DNA from: Falciphora oryzae
Lineage: Eukaryota > Ascomycota > Sordariomycetes > Magnaporthales > Magnaporthaceae
Reading direction: 5' to 3'
NCBI GenBank assembly: GCA_000733355.1
Contig: JNVV01000028.1
Location: forward strand, 124,001 to 188,000
Length of the DNA: 64,000 nucleotides
Shown: in pieces, positions 23,235 to 35,060 of the stretch
Layout of the letters: each line of letters opens with the position of its first letter
How positions within the stretch are numbered: the first letter of the stretch is position 1
Made by a program: the position numbers and the translations under genes
The notes under the pieces: model-generated
What the model saw: only the letters and a program-made list of their open reading frames with translations
The model's database searches: none
Told to the model about the DNA's origin: nothing

Positions 23235-24975
23235 TTATCCTTTCCTGGCGAAGCGAGCAAGCGCAGGCCCCAGCTCTTCTTGTTGCGCCTTGTGCTTCTC
23301 CTGCCTCCTCTCCTGCTGCTCCTTCCAGATCTCCTCCACCTTGAGCCTCTTCTCGTCGATGATGTTCTTCTTCCGCTGCTTCCTCAAGTACTTCTTGAGC
23401 GCGCTGTTCTTGCCGCGCATCTTGTTCCTGATCTCCTCGGCCACGTCCGCCGCCGGTGCATCCAGGTCCTTGTCCGCCTGCCGCTGCTTCTCTGAGCGCA
23501 GGTCTAGGTTGCCGATGAAGTTGGGGTCGAGGGCGATCATCTCGGGCTGCAGCTTGTTGAGCAGACTCTTGACCTCGCCCTCCTGCCGCTGCTTCTTGGT
23601 CTCGTACGGGTTGACCTCGAGCGCATCGAAGTTGGCCTCTCCCGCACCGGGCACCAGGATCGACGAAAAGCCCTTGTCGTGGCCTATTCCAAGGACATCT
23701 TCGAAGGGGCACCACCTGACGTTCTCCACCCTCTTGCCTTCGCCTCCCCAAGTCATGTATGGGCTCTGTACTTTCTCCTGGACCGCTACGTTCTTGTCGA
23801 ACAGGCCCTTCCATATTGTCGTATGTGTGTTCCACCCGACGGCGGTCAAGCCCGAGTCGGATATGGCGACTGATGTCGCAGGTGCTTTCGTGTAGTAGTT
23901 GTTGACCTCCTTGAAGGCTCGAATGTCCCAAACGGCCATCCTCTGGTCCTGGCCGGTGGAGACCATGTAGCGGCCCTCACGGTCGATTGCTATTGACCGC
24001 ACAGGTCCCTTATGTGCCAGTAGCTTCACCAGAGGGTCTGAGGAGTTGGGAGACCAGAGCGTCACAGTGCCATTCTGGTGGCCCATGTGCAAGATAGCGT
24101 TCCAGGGGTTCTGAGCGAATGCGCCAGGCGGGCCGAGCTTAGTCGCAATCTCTGAAACTATTTGACCTGTCGATGTATCTTGATACCTCAACATGCCTCC
24201 ACTGTTCTATTCAGGGGTCAGTCTCCGGAACCATCTCTGGAAAGTTTACCCGCGTCCAAAGTATGCCACAGCATAAACTTACGGCAGTGGCAAGAAGAAA
24301 ATGATATGGCAGGAACTGCATATGTGTGACGTCGTTGTGTTTCCGCAGGCAATGCAGCTCAATGCCCTGGTGGTCGTAGATATAGACGTGCTTCTTCTGC
24401 GCAACGGCGAAGAACTGGTTGTTGTGCAGCCACCGGGCGTCCCTGACGGTCTCGCCTAACTGCAGCTCGCACCCTAGTTTCCCTTCCCTCCAGTCAAAGG
24501 TCGCGACATGCCCTTTCCTCCCGGCCAGCAGAAGCTCCCGGCCGTTACGAGAGTAGTCGCAGAGGTAGGGGCCCAGTTGGTCGAGGGTGAGATCGAAGCG
24601 CTTCTGCGCTGTTTCTATCGCGACGCCGCTAGTGATCTCGTCTTGGCGGATCTTGTATGTTCGCTCGAGCTCCGTCTCGGCCTCGAGGAAGCCCGCCGTG
24701 TTCTCGTGGAGGATCTCGGCGTCCTTGGCCTTGACGGCGGCCGTCTTGTACTTGTCCTCGAGGGTCTGAAGGTTTCGACGCAGCTTCTTGTCCTTGATCC
24801 CCCTGACATCGATCTGCCTGCCCCGGCCGTAGGTGCGCTGTGCCTGTTTGTGGCGACGGATCTTTGCCTGCTCGGCCTTGGACAATAGCTGGGTCCTGGC
24901 ATCCTGGACGACGAGCGCGCCGTTGGGCTGCTCCTTCAGGCTCGAGCCCACCGATGGTATTCGGTCGGTTTCCAT
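23235..24975 (-). CDS. UTP7: U3 snoRNP-associated WD40 protein Utp7 (WDR46)
   Basis: Two exons (24975-24283, 24206-23235) separated by a 76-nt GTAAGT...ATAG intron give about 554 aa, the usual length for Utp7. It is a small-subunit processome component needed for 18S rRNA maturation in the nucleolus. The N-terminal basic coiled-coil RRHKQAQRTYGRGRQIDV is a family mark. WD repeats follow (KGHVATFDWREG, KKHVYIYDHQG, NGTVTLWSP, QDQRMAVWDI, HTTIWKGLF). The C-terminal BING4CT-type block reads VRWCPFEDVLGIGHDKGFSS then VPGAGEANFDALEVNPYE. The tail is very basic (KKYLRKQRKKNIID). Start chosen at METDRIPS because the upstream in-frame region is Cys-rich leader. It shares a divergent promoter with TSR1, another ribosome-assembly gene. 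Confidence 0.92.
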
Positions 24976-25354
24976 TTTGAAATTTGTTTGCGAGCAGCAG
25001 CAGCGGCCTGTGGGCAAGCGAGGCTAGTCAATTCGTCGATTTTCACTAGGTCTTGAATCCCTGGTCGCGACATTTGAGGCCGCGCGGAACCCATGAAGAA
25101 CTTTTTGGTGGATCCCCGCCAAACCAACTCACCTACCCGCCCCCTGCTGCCTTATCAGATAAGCCCACAAAATTTCCTTGTCGACCGCCTTTCGTACCCC
25201 TCATTTCTAATAGGTTGGCGATTCGATCGCACACTCTTGCGCCACTAATAAATTGACCGTTCTGTCTGCGTTTCTCAGACTCGTGATATTACCCTCGCCC
25301 TCTGTCGATCTGGCTTCTCTTCCGTTCAGATTCAAGGCCGGAGGCGACGCAAAA
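24976..25354. promoter_or_regulatory. Bidirectional promoter of UTP7 and TSR1
   Basis: 379 bp separate the two start codons. Inside is CTTATCAGATAAG (25151-25163), two inverted GATA cores around one base, and next to it AAAATTTC (25169-25176), which resembles the A/T core of the yeast rRNA-processing element; a second GAAATTTG lies just upstream of the UTP7 ATG. The motif assignments are by eye. Confidence 0.55.
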
Positions 25355-27979
25355 ATGCCTGGCGTTGTCGCGAGCCACAGGCCGACCACAAAGGTCGCCA
25401 ACAAGGCGTTCAAGTCGAGGAAGGCGACCAAGGGTGCCATCCGAGACCTTGCAAAAGGTTGGTGACCCCGGATGATGTGATTGTGGATGGCTCATTGTGG
25501 CCGGGCGGTCATGGGGAATGAGGAAAATCTATACAACACCTCAAGAAAAAAAAAAGAAAAAAAAAATTGTGCAGAATGTGCCTCGGCTGACTGGCTCGCG
25601 ATCTTTGCACTTATAGGCAAGGTGCCCACCGAGAAAGGGCTGCGCAAGACGCCGCACCAGCAAGTCATGTCCAAATTTGACCGACGCAACCAGGCCCGCC
25701 AGCGACAGCTCAACAAGCAGCGCGAGCACCAGAAGGAGAACTCGATCTTCTCTGGACGAGACGCAGCCCCGCGCAATGTCGCCGTTATTCCCCTCTGCGA
25801 AGATTGCGACGCCACAGCCGCCGCCCGGTCCCTGAACCAGAGCCTGGATATCGAGGCAGAGATTGGCCAGGGCCTCTCTAGGGTTCCCGTCGATCGGTTC
25901 AAGCAGAAGCTCGCCTACTTCCCCGTTAAGCGCGATCTGACCGCCTGCATGGACGCCGCGAGAGCTGCCGACTTCGTCGTGCTGGTCTTGTCTGCAGACG
26001 TCGAGGTTGACGACCTAGGGGAGCTCATCCTGCGCAGTATCGAAGGCCAGGGTCTGTCAACGCTCGTCACAACCGTGCAGGATCTGAACAAGATCGAGCC
26101 CGCCAAGCAGAGGCTGTCCATCGTCGACTCGCTCAAGTCCTACATCAAGTACTATCACCCGGATCAAGACAAGATCTATAGTCTGGACAACCGCCAGGAA
26201 TGCGCCAACCTTATGCGCTCCATCTGCAACACCGCCCCCAAGGGTGTGCGGTGGCGAGACGAGCGCAGCTGGATGCTGGTTGAGGACGTCCAGTTCCCCG
26301 CCTCAGACGCGGCCGATGGCCTGACAGTCCTGACGGGAGTTGTCAGGGGTAAGGGCTTGAAGGCCGACAGGCTCGTCCAGGTGGGTGACTGGGGGACCTT
26401 CCAGATCGAAAAGATTACCGCTGCACCGCTCTCGACAAGGAAGGGCAAGCTGGAAGGTTCCATGGCGGTTGATGAAGCTTCAGCACCCGAAGAGCCTCTC
26501 GACGTGCCGAGTGAGGACAGAGACGACCTGGCCGAGTTCGCCCCTGAAGAGATGATGATGATGGATGACGGCTGTGACGACACCCAAACTTCGGTGTCGG
26601 CCCCGACAAAGAAGGGCGTGCTACTGGACGACCACCACTACTTCTCGGACGACGAGGAGGGACAGGCACCACGGGCGAAGAGGCTTCCCAAAGGAACCTC
26701 GGCCTACCAGGCAGCCTGGTATCTCGACGACGGTGTTTCGGACTCGGGATCCGACATGGAGGACTTCGACATGGCAGACGCCGCGCAGCCAGAGCGCAGT
26801 CACGGCCACGAGGACGGGATTGAGGAGGGCATGGCTATGGATACCCAAACCGAGGCCGGGGCATCTGAATACCCCCAGTCTGAGATGTTCGTGGAGCCCA
26901 ACGAGGACGAGGACGCGAAACAGCTTGAGGCCTACCGTGCGAGCAAGCGAGATGAGGCCGAGGACGACAAGGAGTTCCCCGACGAGATCGAGCTGCATCC
27001 CAACGTTCTGGCTAGGGAACGCCTGGGCCGGTACAGAGGTCTCAAGAGCCTCAGGACAAGTACCTGGGAGGAAGAAGAGGACCGCGCGCACGAGCCGGAG
27101 GAATGGCGACGACTCCTCCAAGTCCCCGACTACCAGGGTTCCCGATCTCGATGCACACGTGAGGCGCTGGTCGGCGGTGTGGCGCCTGGGACTCGTGTCT
27201 CGGTTCATCTGAAGGGCGTGCCGGTCTCGATCGCACAGTTGCATGACGCCACCAAGCCTGTCACCATGTTCTCGTTACTGAGGCATGAGAACAAGCACAC
27301 TGCTGTCAACTTCCTCATCAACCTCAGCTCCGAGCACCCAACCTCCATCAAGGCCAAGGAGGAGCTGATTATGCAGTGCGGCCCTCGGAGGCTTGTCATC
27401 CGGCCCCTTTTCTCGGAGGGCGGTAACACGCAGAACGGCGTACACAAGTACTCACGGTTCTTGCATCCGGGTCAACCTGCAGTCGCCACCTTCATCGGGC
27501 CGGTCATCTGGGGGTCTGTGCCGGCACTGTTCTATAAGAGACAGGTGCCTAGCGCCGACTCCAAGGATGTGGACGAAGCCTCCCTCCCACTCAAGTTGAT
27601 CGCGATAGGCACAGCGCTGCCACCGTCAACATCACGCGTCGTAGCCAAGAGGGTCATCCTGACGGGCCACCCTTACCACATTCACAAGAAGATTGTGACG
27701 ATCAGGTACATGTTCTTCAACCGGGAGGATGTCGAGTGGTTTAAAGCCCTGCCGCTCTGGACCAGGCGGGGGCGGAGCGGCTTCGTCAAGGAGAGCCTGG
27801 GCACGCACGGGTACTTCAAGGCGACATTCGATGGCAAGATCAATCCGCAGGACAGCGTTGGCGTCAGCTTGTACAAGCGTATGTGGCCACGGAAGTCGGA
27901 GCCCTTCCAAGGCCCCCTGCTTTCCGCGAATGACACAAGCGCGGCGTCGGGAGAGGAGGCGATGGAGGACATTGCATAA
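25355..27979 (+). CDS. TSR1: 40S pre-ribosome assembly factor Tsr1
   Basis: Two exons (25355-25457, 25617-27979) with a 159-nt intron containing an A-rich tract; the product is about 821 aa. Tsr1 is a catalytically inactive BMS1-like GTPase-fold protein that holds late pre-40S particles in the cytoplasm. The first exon encodes the conserved MPGVVASHRPTTKVANK start. The GTPase-like domain follows without P-loop residues. Then come an acidic middle (about 340-500), the family block LGRYRGLKSLRTSTWEEEED with WRRLLQVPDYQGSR, and the C-terminal domain (PGTRVSVHLKGVPV, LRHENKHTAVNFL, KYSRFLHPGQPAVATF, HPYHIHKKIVTIRYMFFN, LGTHGYFKATFDGKI). The tail is short and acidic. Its 3' end faces UreG at 325 bp. 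Confidence 0.93.
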
Positions 27980-28304
27980 CGTGATCACGAAACAACATGG
28001 GAACGGCGTTCGGGTGTTCTAGCTCAGGGGCGGGTCATAGACAAAACACGGGGATTGGTATCGTCAATGTGGGACTAAGGTATGTAGCATGACGTTATGA
28101 GGTCAACGCTGCCGGGGCTGGAAAAAAAATGCGCTTTTGGGAAATTGACGACGATCTCATTATATACGAATTTCATGTGTTTTCTGGGCCTATGGTGTCA
28201 ATTTTTGACTGTCTCATCGTTTTGGTGCACTCCCACACGCCAACCTCCGCGGCAAGAACTCCTCGTTACCCAAAAAGCTATCGAGACCCCTTCGTTTGAG
28301 GACT
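27980..28304. other. Convergent TSR1/UreG 3' spacer
   Basis: Between two convergent genes. T-rich plus-strand stretches are consistent with 3' UTRs; nothing else is seen. Confidence 0.6.
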
Positions 28305-29195
28305 TCAAGCAGTCAGGACATCCAGGCCTTCGGTAGGCCGGGGCCTACCGTTCGCGGCAGCCACCTCTGCGGCACCGCTCGCCTTCCAGGCGCTGAGAAT
28401 GAGGGTGACGATGTGGTCAACACCGACATTCTTCTTGACCTGCGCAAAGACGGTGGGTCCTCCCTCGCGCATCTTGCGGGCGTCGCGCTCCATGACGGCC
28501 AGGTCGGCGCCGACCGCCTCGGCGAGGTCCGTCTTGTTGACGACGAGCAGGTCGCTCTGGGTGATTCCGGGCCCGCCCTTGCGGGGGATCTTGTCGCCGC
28601 CGCTGACGTCGATGACGTAGATGATGAAGTCGGCCAGCTCGCGGCTGTAGTTGGCGGCCAGGTTGTCGCCGCCGCTCTCGATGAGCAGCAGGTCCGTCCC
28701 GCCAAAGGCGCGGTGCAGGTCCTCGAGCGCGGCCAGGTTAGCGCTGATGTCCTCGCGCACGGCGGCGTGGGGGCAGCCGCCCGTCTCGATGGCGCGGATG
28801 CGGGGCGCGGGCAGCGCCTTGTGCGCCGTCAGGAACTCGGCGTCCTCGCGCGTGAAGATGTCGTTTGTCACGGCCGCGATCGAGTGCGTAGACCGCAGGG
28901 CCAGGCAGAGGGCCAGCATCAGGGCCGTCTTGCCCGAGCCGACGGGGCTGGGGGGGTTGGGCGGCGGGGAGGGTTAGCTGACTGTCTGTACGAGGGTGAG
29001 GCGAGGGGTAAACACTCACCCGCCGATGCCAATCGTAAAGGCGCGCTCCTTCCAGTCGCGACCTTCGACTATAGGCATCTCCCTCCCGAGGTAGCTGCCA
29101 GGGCCGTCGAGGATCTCATGACTGTGGCCGTGCTCCTGAGCGTTGAAGCCCTCGTGGGAATGGTTGTGGGAGACGCCATCATGAGAGTGCGACAT
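28305..29195 (-). CDS. ureG: Urease accessory GTPase UreG
   Basis: Two exons (29195-29020, 28947-28305) across a 72-nt intron with a GCTAAC branch point; about 272 aa. UreG hydrolyses GTP while delivering nickel to apo-urease with the UreD/UreF partners. The ATG at 29195 has A at -3. The N-terminus is His-rich (seven His-containing motifs within 27 residues, [14 protein letters not shown] and HGHSHE), a nickel-binding extension found in many eukaryotic UreG. The P-loop GIGGPVGSGKT spans the splice junction. The nickel-site motif ETGGCPH, the switch-like [28 protein letters not shown] and the guanine motif NKTDL are all intact. No other urease gene is in the window, as expected for dispersed fungal genes. 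Confidence 0.93.
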
Positions 29196-29817
29196 GGTCA
29201 CGATTATAGATGAGACTATAAAGGCAATTATAGAGGTAGATATTCAAAAGACAAAGGTAGGTATTGCCTTCTTGCCCGCCTATCTTGAATGCAACACTAC
29301 CCTGACCAAGAAATCGTCGTTGAGATTCAGGTGTGGAGTGGGGGGTTTATCGCGGCGATAAATGCCTCCATCCCATCTCTTGTGTCCAAAACAGTTCATC
29401 ATGTGTGCCAGCTGCTGAGCAACCAGGGCTTGAGCGCAGGCAAAGCGAGGCGTCTAGACTCGAGGGAACCTCCGACACCTACCTCAAAATAAAGCCCAAT
29501 CTTCGATGCAAGCCAAGCCAAGTGTTCGATCTGACCGACAATGAGGGTTATACAGAGGTTGCGTACGAAAATAACGGCCATCCCCAATGTACCGACTGGG
29601 GCCCCCATGTTCAAAACAGTCCAATCAACAAGAAGATACATCTGCACCGGTCAGAGTGTTCAACAACACACCTGAGGAGGGCTTCCGTAAGCAACGCCCC
29701 TCAACTCAAAGGGCCCCGCACCAAAGGCAATCGCGTTGATCGAGATCACGGCCCGCTCTTTGGGCCTCAACGCACCGATCTCCTCAATCCACGCAGGAGA
29801 ACACGGGCTAATCATCA

Positions 29818-30003
29818 GTGTCTTCAATAGCAGGCAAACAGCTTACTGAATACGACAGGATCCGTGTTCGCGCGTTCTATTTTGATGCTCGTCACTCTAA
29901 ACAAGGGATCGTCAGAATCACCGGCTTTGGCCGCCACCAAGTCCGCCAAGCGATCTACTACCAGTCGCCTGCATTCCGGCCTGGCCGCCCTAGACGTGAT
30001 TAA
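29818..30003 (+). pseudogene. Transposase-like helix-turn-helix fragment (relic)
   Basis: An open stretch whose product contains LTEYDRIRVRAFYFDARHS, then GIVRITGFGRHQVRQAI and RPGRPRRD before a stop. This resembles the N-terminal DNA-binding helix-turn-helix of Tc1/mariner-type fungal transposases, in which a GRPR-like minor-groove motif follows the helices. The frame then meets several TAA/TGA/TAG stops within 90 bases, and no catalytic DDE domain is seen. Stops of the kind made by C-to-T change would fit repeat-induced point mutation, but this is inference. The family assignment is tentative. Confidence 0.35.
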
Positions 30004-30245
30004 CGCCAACGGCATGCACACGCAGTGGTAAATCAAAGGTGGGAATAGCTTCAAAAACGAGGTTGACAGCATCTAAATTGAGGCAACAGGATCAGATTGC
30101 AGTTGGGAGGGTCGGTGAGCTCAAAAGTACTACTTTTTTTTTTTTTTTCAAATTGATCAAAGTGGTTGTTACCTTCCCCAAATAAAAGCCTGCAGCCCGT
30201 ATAAACTGCACAACCTTATTGGAACATCCAAAACTTGTAGTTCTT

Positions 30246-30340
30246 AAGGATATAGGAAACAGGAAAGGATACAGGAGCAGGAAAAGAGACGGGATAACAG
30301 GAGCCGGAAAAGAAATAGGAAACAGAAAGGAGAAACACGG
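30246..30340. repeat. Degenerate purine-rich repeat
   Basis: Irregular repetition of short units such as ATAGGAAACAG, GATACAGGAG and GGAAAAGA. Low-complexity DNA with no coding sense. Confidence 0.6.
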
Positions 30341-31584
30341 CATAGTCGGTATTTAACCAGAAGAAGCGGATATGTTCGTGGGTGAAGATGGACTAGGCGA
30401 AGCGTGCAAAGAGGAACTCAACACTAAGGCCGCGGATCGTTTGGAGGGACCGGTTGTGGTAGAGACCAACTAATTGGCTCGAGTTATCCTGGGTTCAAGA
30501 CATGCGTGACAAGCTAAGTGTCTTCGAACTGCCTGGCCACAAAGGTGAACCGGCGGGCATCGGACAGATAACGGAGATCTTTACGGAGGATCAGGACGTT
30601 CCTGGAGTCGTTGGTCGGGTGGCTCTCCATGGCGGACTGGCAATATCTGTGGGCGGATTCCAGGCAACCCGCAGTGAGTTTTAGCGATTAGAGGTCGGAG
30701 GCTGGGTAGGGTCCGAGCTCCACGCGCCACCACTCAGGGTGCCGTCGCACCCAACGGCCCTGCAGCACGCTCAACCAACAAGGGACTCGATCAATCTCAA
30801 CCACCGACACACCACCAGACACCAGCCTCATACTTAACCAACGCTCCTTTTTCCGTCTCAACCCAGCCCAGGTGCCGGCGCTGTTTGGACTGCTGGCGCT
30901 CCAAGTCGGCAGGTGTCACCTCGCCTACTCGTCTCAACGCGCCACGCAATTGAGCGGCATCTGCGCGGGAATCTCAGCCTCGGCCCTTGGTGCAGCTTCC
31001 GCGCGCCCGCATGCGAGGCTGATCGCAGAGACACCGTGCACCACAGCGCACGCGGCTCTGGGCAACGAATCACCCACTAGAGCTACTGGGCCCGCTCTCC
31101 TCACTTCGAGGCAGTTCGATGTACGTTCCTGGCTCGTCTACTCTCGCTGTCTCGTGGGTCCGTGTTCCTGTCCTGCAGGGTCCAGCACGCAAGCCATGGC
31201 GGGATGGACGACCTTCTCCATCCAACACGGCCGATGCGCCCGCGCGCAGGCTATTCTTCTGTCTTCTCTCACCCTATACTCCCACCCTCGTATTTAGCAC
31301 CCCACTGCGACTTGAGCTTCCCCAAATTTCCACGTGCCTCGAGATCTATCGTTACGCCACAGCGCTAACCTCCTCAAAGCTCACTTGCGCGGAGACCATC
31401 CCGCTGCACGTGCCTCACGGTAGGCTGCAGCTAGAGGGCTTCCTGGTCTGGCCCGCAAGCACCGTGTAAGGCCTGTGGCCTCTGGATGACACGGTCAAGG
31501 ATCGCAGGCCGCCTCACGCCACGCTCTTCCGGGGTGTTATAGCCCTCGCCGGCTGCTAGCTCGCTACTGGGCCCGGGCGTCGTC

Positions 31585-34135
31585 ATGGAGGATGGCGACC
31601 ACGATGTGGTCATGGAGGGCGTCAGCGTGGCGCCCTCGGCGTCTGGGTCGGTGACCAACGGCTTCGCCGACCCTGGCTTCATCGACCCACGCGATCTGGT
31701 CGTGCCTTCCCGCGAGGACTCCAATGACGTCCAGAGCTTTTTCGAAGGCCTGATGGACAACGATCCGGACGACGAGGACCGCGTGTTCGACCCCCAGGAG
31801 TATCCCGAGTACATGCGGAGGCGGGGCCAACTGCCTACCGGCTGCTGCTACGACGACCGCATGAAGCTGCATGCCAACGCCGACTTTGGATCCTCGCCGC
31901 ACCATCCGGAGGACCCATCCCGCATCGAGGAAATCTTCAAGACCCTCAAGCGCGCCAACCTGGTCTTCAAGGGCCCCGATGCTGAGCTGGTTGATATTCT
32001 CAAAACCAATCCTAATGCCTACCTGTGGCGTATCCCCGCCCGGGAGGCGTCACAAGAAGAGATCTGTCTGGCGCACGACCCCAAGCACTACGCTTGGGTG
32101 CAGTCCCTTGCCGACATCCCCACCCAGGAGCTGCGCGAACTTTCGAGGCGGCTGGACCAAGGCCGCGCCTCGCTTTACGTCGGTAGTATGACTTATGAGG
32201 CATCCCTGATTTCAGCCGGCGGTGCCATCGAAACGTGCAAGGCCGTCGTGTCGGGAGAGGTCAAAAATGCCTTTGCCGTCATCCGCCCACCCGGCCACCA
32301 CGCCGAGTGGGACGCGCCCATGGGATTCTGTCTATTCAACAACGTCCCAGTTGCGGCCAAGGTGTGCCAAAAGGAGTTTCCCGATATTTGCCGAAAAATC
32401 CTCATCGTGGACTGGGACGTCCATCACGGCAACGGAATTCAGAACATCTTCTATGACGACCCCAACGTTCTGTATATTTCCACCCACGTCTACGACGGCG
32501 GCGACTTCTACCCTGGCAAGCCTGACAACCCAACCATTCCTGACGGCGGCATCGACAAGTGCGGCGAGAGGGCCGGACTTGGCAGAAATGTCAACATCGG
32601 ATGGGACAAGCAAGGTATGGGCGACGGCGAGTACATGGCGGCTTTCCAAAAAATCATCATGCCCATCGGCCGTGAATTCGATCCGGATCTGGTCATTATC
32701 TCGTCCGGGTTCGACGCGGCAGCAGGCGATCAACTCGGAGGCTGTTTCGTATCGCCCGAATGCTACGCCCACATGACGCACATGCTCATGTCGCTCGCTG
32801 ATGGAAAGGTGGCCGTTTGCCTCGAGGGTGGCTACAACCTTCACGCCATATCGCAGTCAGCACTCTCCGTAGTCAGGACGCTGATGGGTGAGCCCCCTCC
32901 GAGGATGCCAGGTGGCCTGCCCCCAATCAACAAAGAGGCCGCCCGCCTCCTCTCACAGGTCCAGGCGTTCCAGGCACCCTTCTGGGAGTGCATGAGGCCG
33001 GGAGTTGTCGACGTTCAAGATGTGCTGTCGCTCGGCGCCGAGCGCCTTCACGACGTGGTCAGGGAAGCGCAGCGGCTGAAACTCGCCAGCGAGTTTGGTA
33101 TGCTCCCGCTGTATATCCAGCGAGAGCACGCCTACAAGTCGTTTGAGAACCAGGTCTTGGTGACTCCGGACATCAGCGATGCGCGCAAGATCATGGTCAT
33201 AATTCACGATCCGTAAGCCTATGCAGCAGTCCGGCATCGGAAGAGATAAGGTCATTGCACTAACAAATAGCACTCCAACACAGCCCCGAGGTGCTTGCTC
33301 AGCCAGATCCCCTGGACAATTCTCTCAGTCCCCATAACGCATGGGTCGTGAGTTAATACCGATGTTTTTTTGCTTGATGATCACCCAGCCGGCTGGGCCG
33401 CGGCTTCGTCTCATTCGCTAACTCTGGGAACAGAACGATGGCGTGCATGGATATATCAGCTGGGCTATCAAGGAGAAGTTCGGCGTCATGGATATCAACG
33501 TCCCACAATACATCACCCTTCCTGAGGTAGGTTCCTTTCTGAGTCTGGCTGTTCTGGTTGACGCAAAGGGAGACGGGAGAATATGCGGCTGGCAGTGGCT
33601 AACAGATGGGGTTTCGCCGCCTTTGCAGGACATGGATTCTTTTACGCAGCGGACCCCTGAGAAGCAACTGCAACAGCAGATACAGGAGATCATCGGGTAT
33701 CTCTGGGACAACTATCTCCAGTTGTACGACAACGTCGAAGACATCATCCTACTCGGGGTTGGCGCGGCCTATCTGGGCATCAAGACGCTCCTGATCAACA
33801 GGGACTGCAAATCCCGCCTCACAGGCGTCCTCAGCTTCGTCACCGGCAACCTGCGGCCCGTTAAAAGCGACACTGACCCGGAGCTCTCGACTTGGTACAA
33901 GAACAACTCGCGCATCTACGTGGGCAACACGCACGCCTGTTGGCAGAGCGAGGACCTGGCGAGCAAGGTCAAGAAGCGCCGGTTCGGTTCTGTGCTGCGC
34001 AGCCCGCACGACGGCCTGAACCGCATGATGAAGCACCACGCCCAGGACGCGCGAGACTGGATACTGGGTCGCGTCGGCCAGTCTTCTAGTTTGGACGGGG
34101 ACACGACCGAGGATGAGGACGGGGCGCTGACCTAG
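31585..34135 (+). CDS. HDA1: Class II histone deacetylase HDA1 (Clr3-like) with Arb2 domain
   Basis: Four exons: 31585-33212, 33284-33347, 33434-33526 and 33629-34135; about 763 aa. A zinc-dependent nuclear deacetylase that removes acetyl groups from histone tails and represses chromatin. Catalytic features: RPPGHHAE (His pair about 238-239), DWDVHHGNG (about 276-284, the zinc-binding Asp/His), GFDAAAGD (about 375-382) and CLEGGYNL with the oxyanion-side Tyr region. After residue 470 an Arb2-type tail follows (IMVIIHDPPEVLAQPDP, DNVEDIILLGVGAAYLG, GNTHACWQSEDLA), standard for fungal Hda1/Clr3. The third intron (33527-33628, 102 nt, GTAGGT...TTTGCAG) is a multiple of three without stops. The first intron's correct acceptor is the second AG (33283), because the first AG would shift frame. 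Confidence 0.93.
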
Positions 34136-35060
34136 GTGGTCAATCCCGCGCGGAATTACCTCAACCAGGTCCAAAGTCAACGTCGGACAGACACTATCAG
34201 CCGAGTCTCAAGCTCAGCTTGATCGATCTCAGCCCTCATGAGACGATGAGGGTTGTCATCACTGTCTATGTTTTCATTCAAATCTCAGCCGAGTCAATTT
34301 TATACTCTGTTTCTGTGGTTGAGTTTGACTTTTACTTTTCTCTTCCGTCATGACAAACACCCTGGGAAGGGTCTCGATAGGGACGGCATCTCGTAGGAAA
34401 GCGAAGCCGCCAGCCATGGCAACGGCCCACGTCGAATTTCTCAACACGTCGTTTCCTAACTTTTTCTCTTCTTATTTTTAACTCTCACACTCGACTATTT
34501 TAGTCATGTATTACATAGCATCATAGCCGTGAATGAAGTTTCGGAAACACGAAATCTCATTCTGGCGCCGTGGTCGTAGGTGATCCGTGGAGTGTCGTAC
34601 CAAGCCAGAGGCGATTGGCTTGCGTGGCTGATGTAGGCAGCCGAACCGCCTGGTAGGTAGGCATCCGTATCAAGCCCAATAGAACAAACGTAGAAAGGGA
34701 CAGCAGAAATTGGTCTGTCCACGTTCTTTCTGTCCTCATCCGAGTGCAACGGAGATGGTTTCATGGCGCTCAATTGTTTGATCGATGTGCCTGCCCCTTT
34801 TTCTCAGCGTTTCCCCTGCATTCCAGGGGTGTCGTATCTTATCGATAAGCCGCCATGCAGGGTTGGTCAGACTGGCAGAAGCCAAGGTTTCATCAGCGCA
34901 AGCCTTGAAATCGCGTCTTTGACTCCCTGAAGACGAATTCTATCCGGGCGACACGCACGCGTGGGTTGGAAGTCGCTTCAATTATCATTACCAGCACCTA
35001 CGACAGTAATCTGAAGGGTCGCCGCGCCGCGTCGCGACCCTCAGCCCTCGGTTTCGACCC
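34136..35060. other. Spacer upstream of the RD/RS-repeat gene
   Basis: 925 bp holding the HDA1 3' UTR (T-rich after about 34280) and the promoter of the next plus-strand gene. A near-palindromic CTTATCGATAAG is at about 34837-34848. No gene is seen. Confidence 0.5.

Larger units (their letters stand above)
29202..31584. other. Long spacer with transposon-like relic and repeats
   Basis: 2.4 kb between UreG and HDA1. The left part (about 29400-30080) has lower GC and stop-riddled frames resembling transposon debris, including the transposase-like fragment listed separately. A minus-strand stretch at about 29480-29830 encodes hydrophobic and charged peptides that look coding-like but cannot be joined with a fungal-length intron. 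About 30133-30149 is a T-tract, about 30246-30340 is a purine-rich degenerate repeat, and 30700-31580 is the probable HDA1 promoter and leader. Confidence 0.5.

Noticed and set aside
30246..30340. Purine-rich repeat as a possible CRISPR-like array
   Set aside because: Units are irregular and overlapping, without constant repeats and unique spacers; the genome is eukaryotic.
30471..30500. tRNA B-box-like GGTTCAAGAC
   Set aside because: No matching A box or cloverleaf stems around it; no tRNA gene could be folded by eye.
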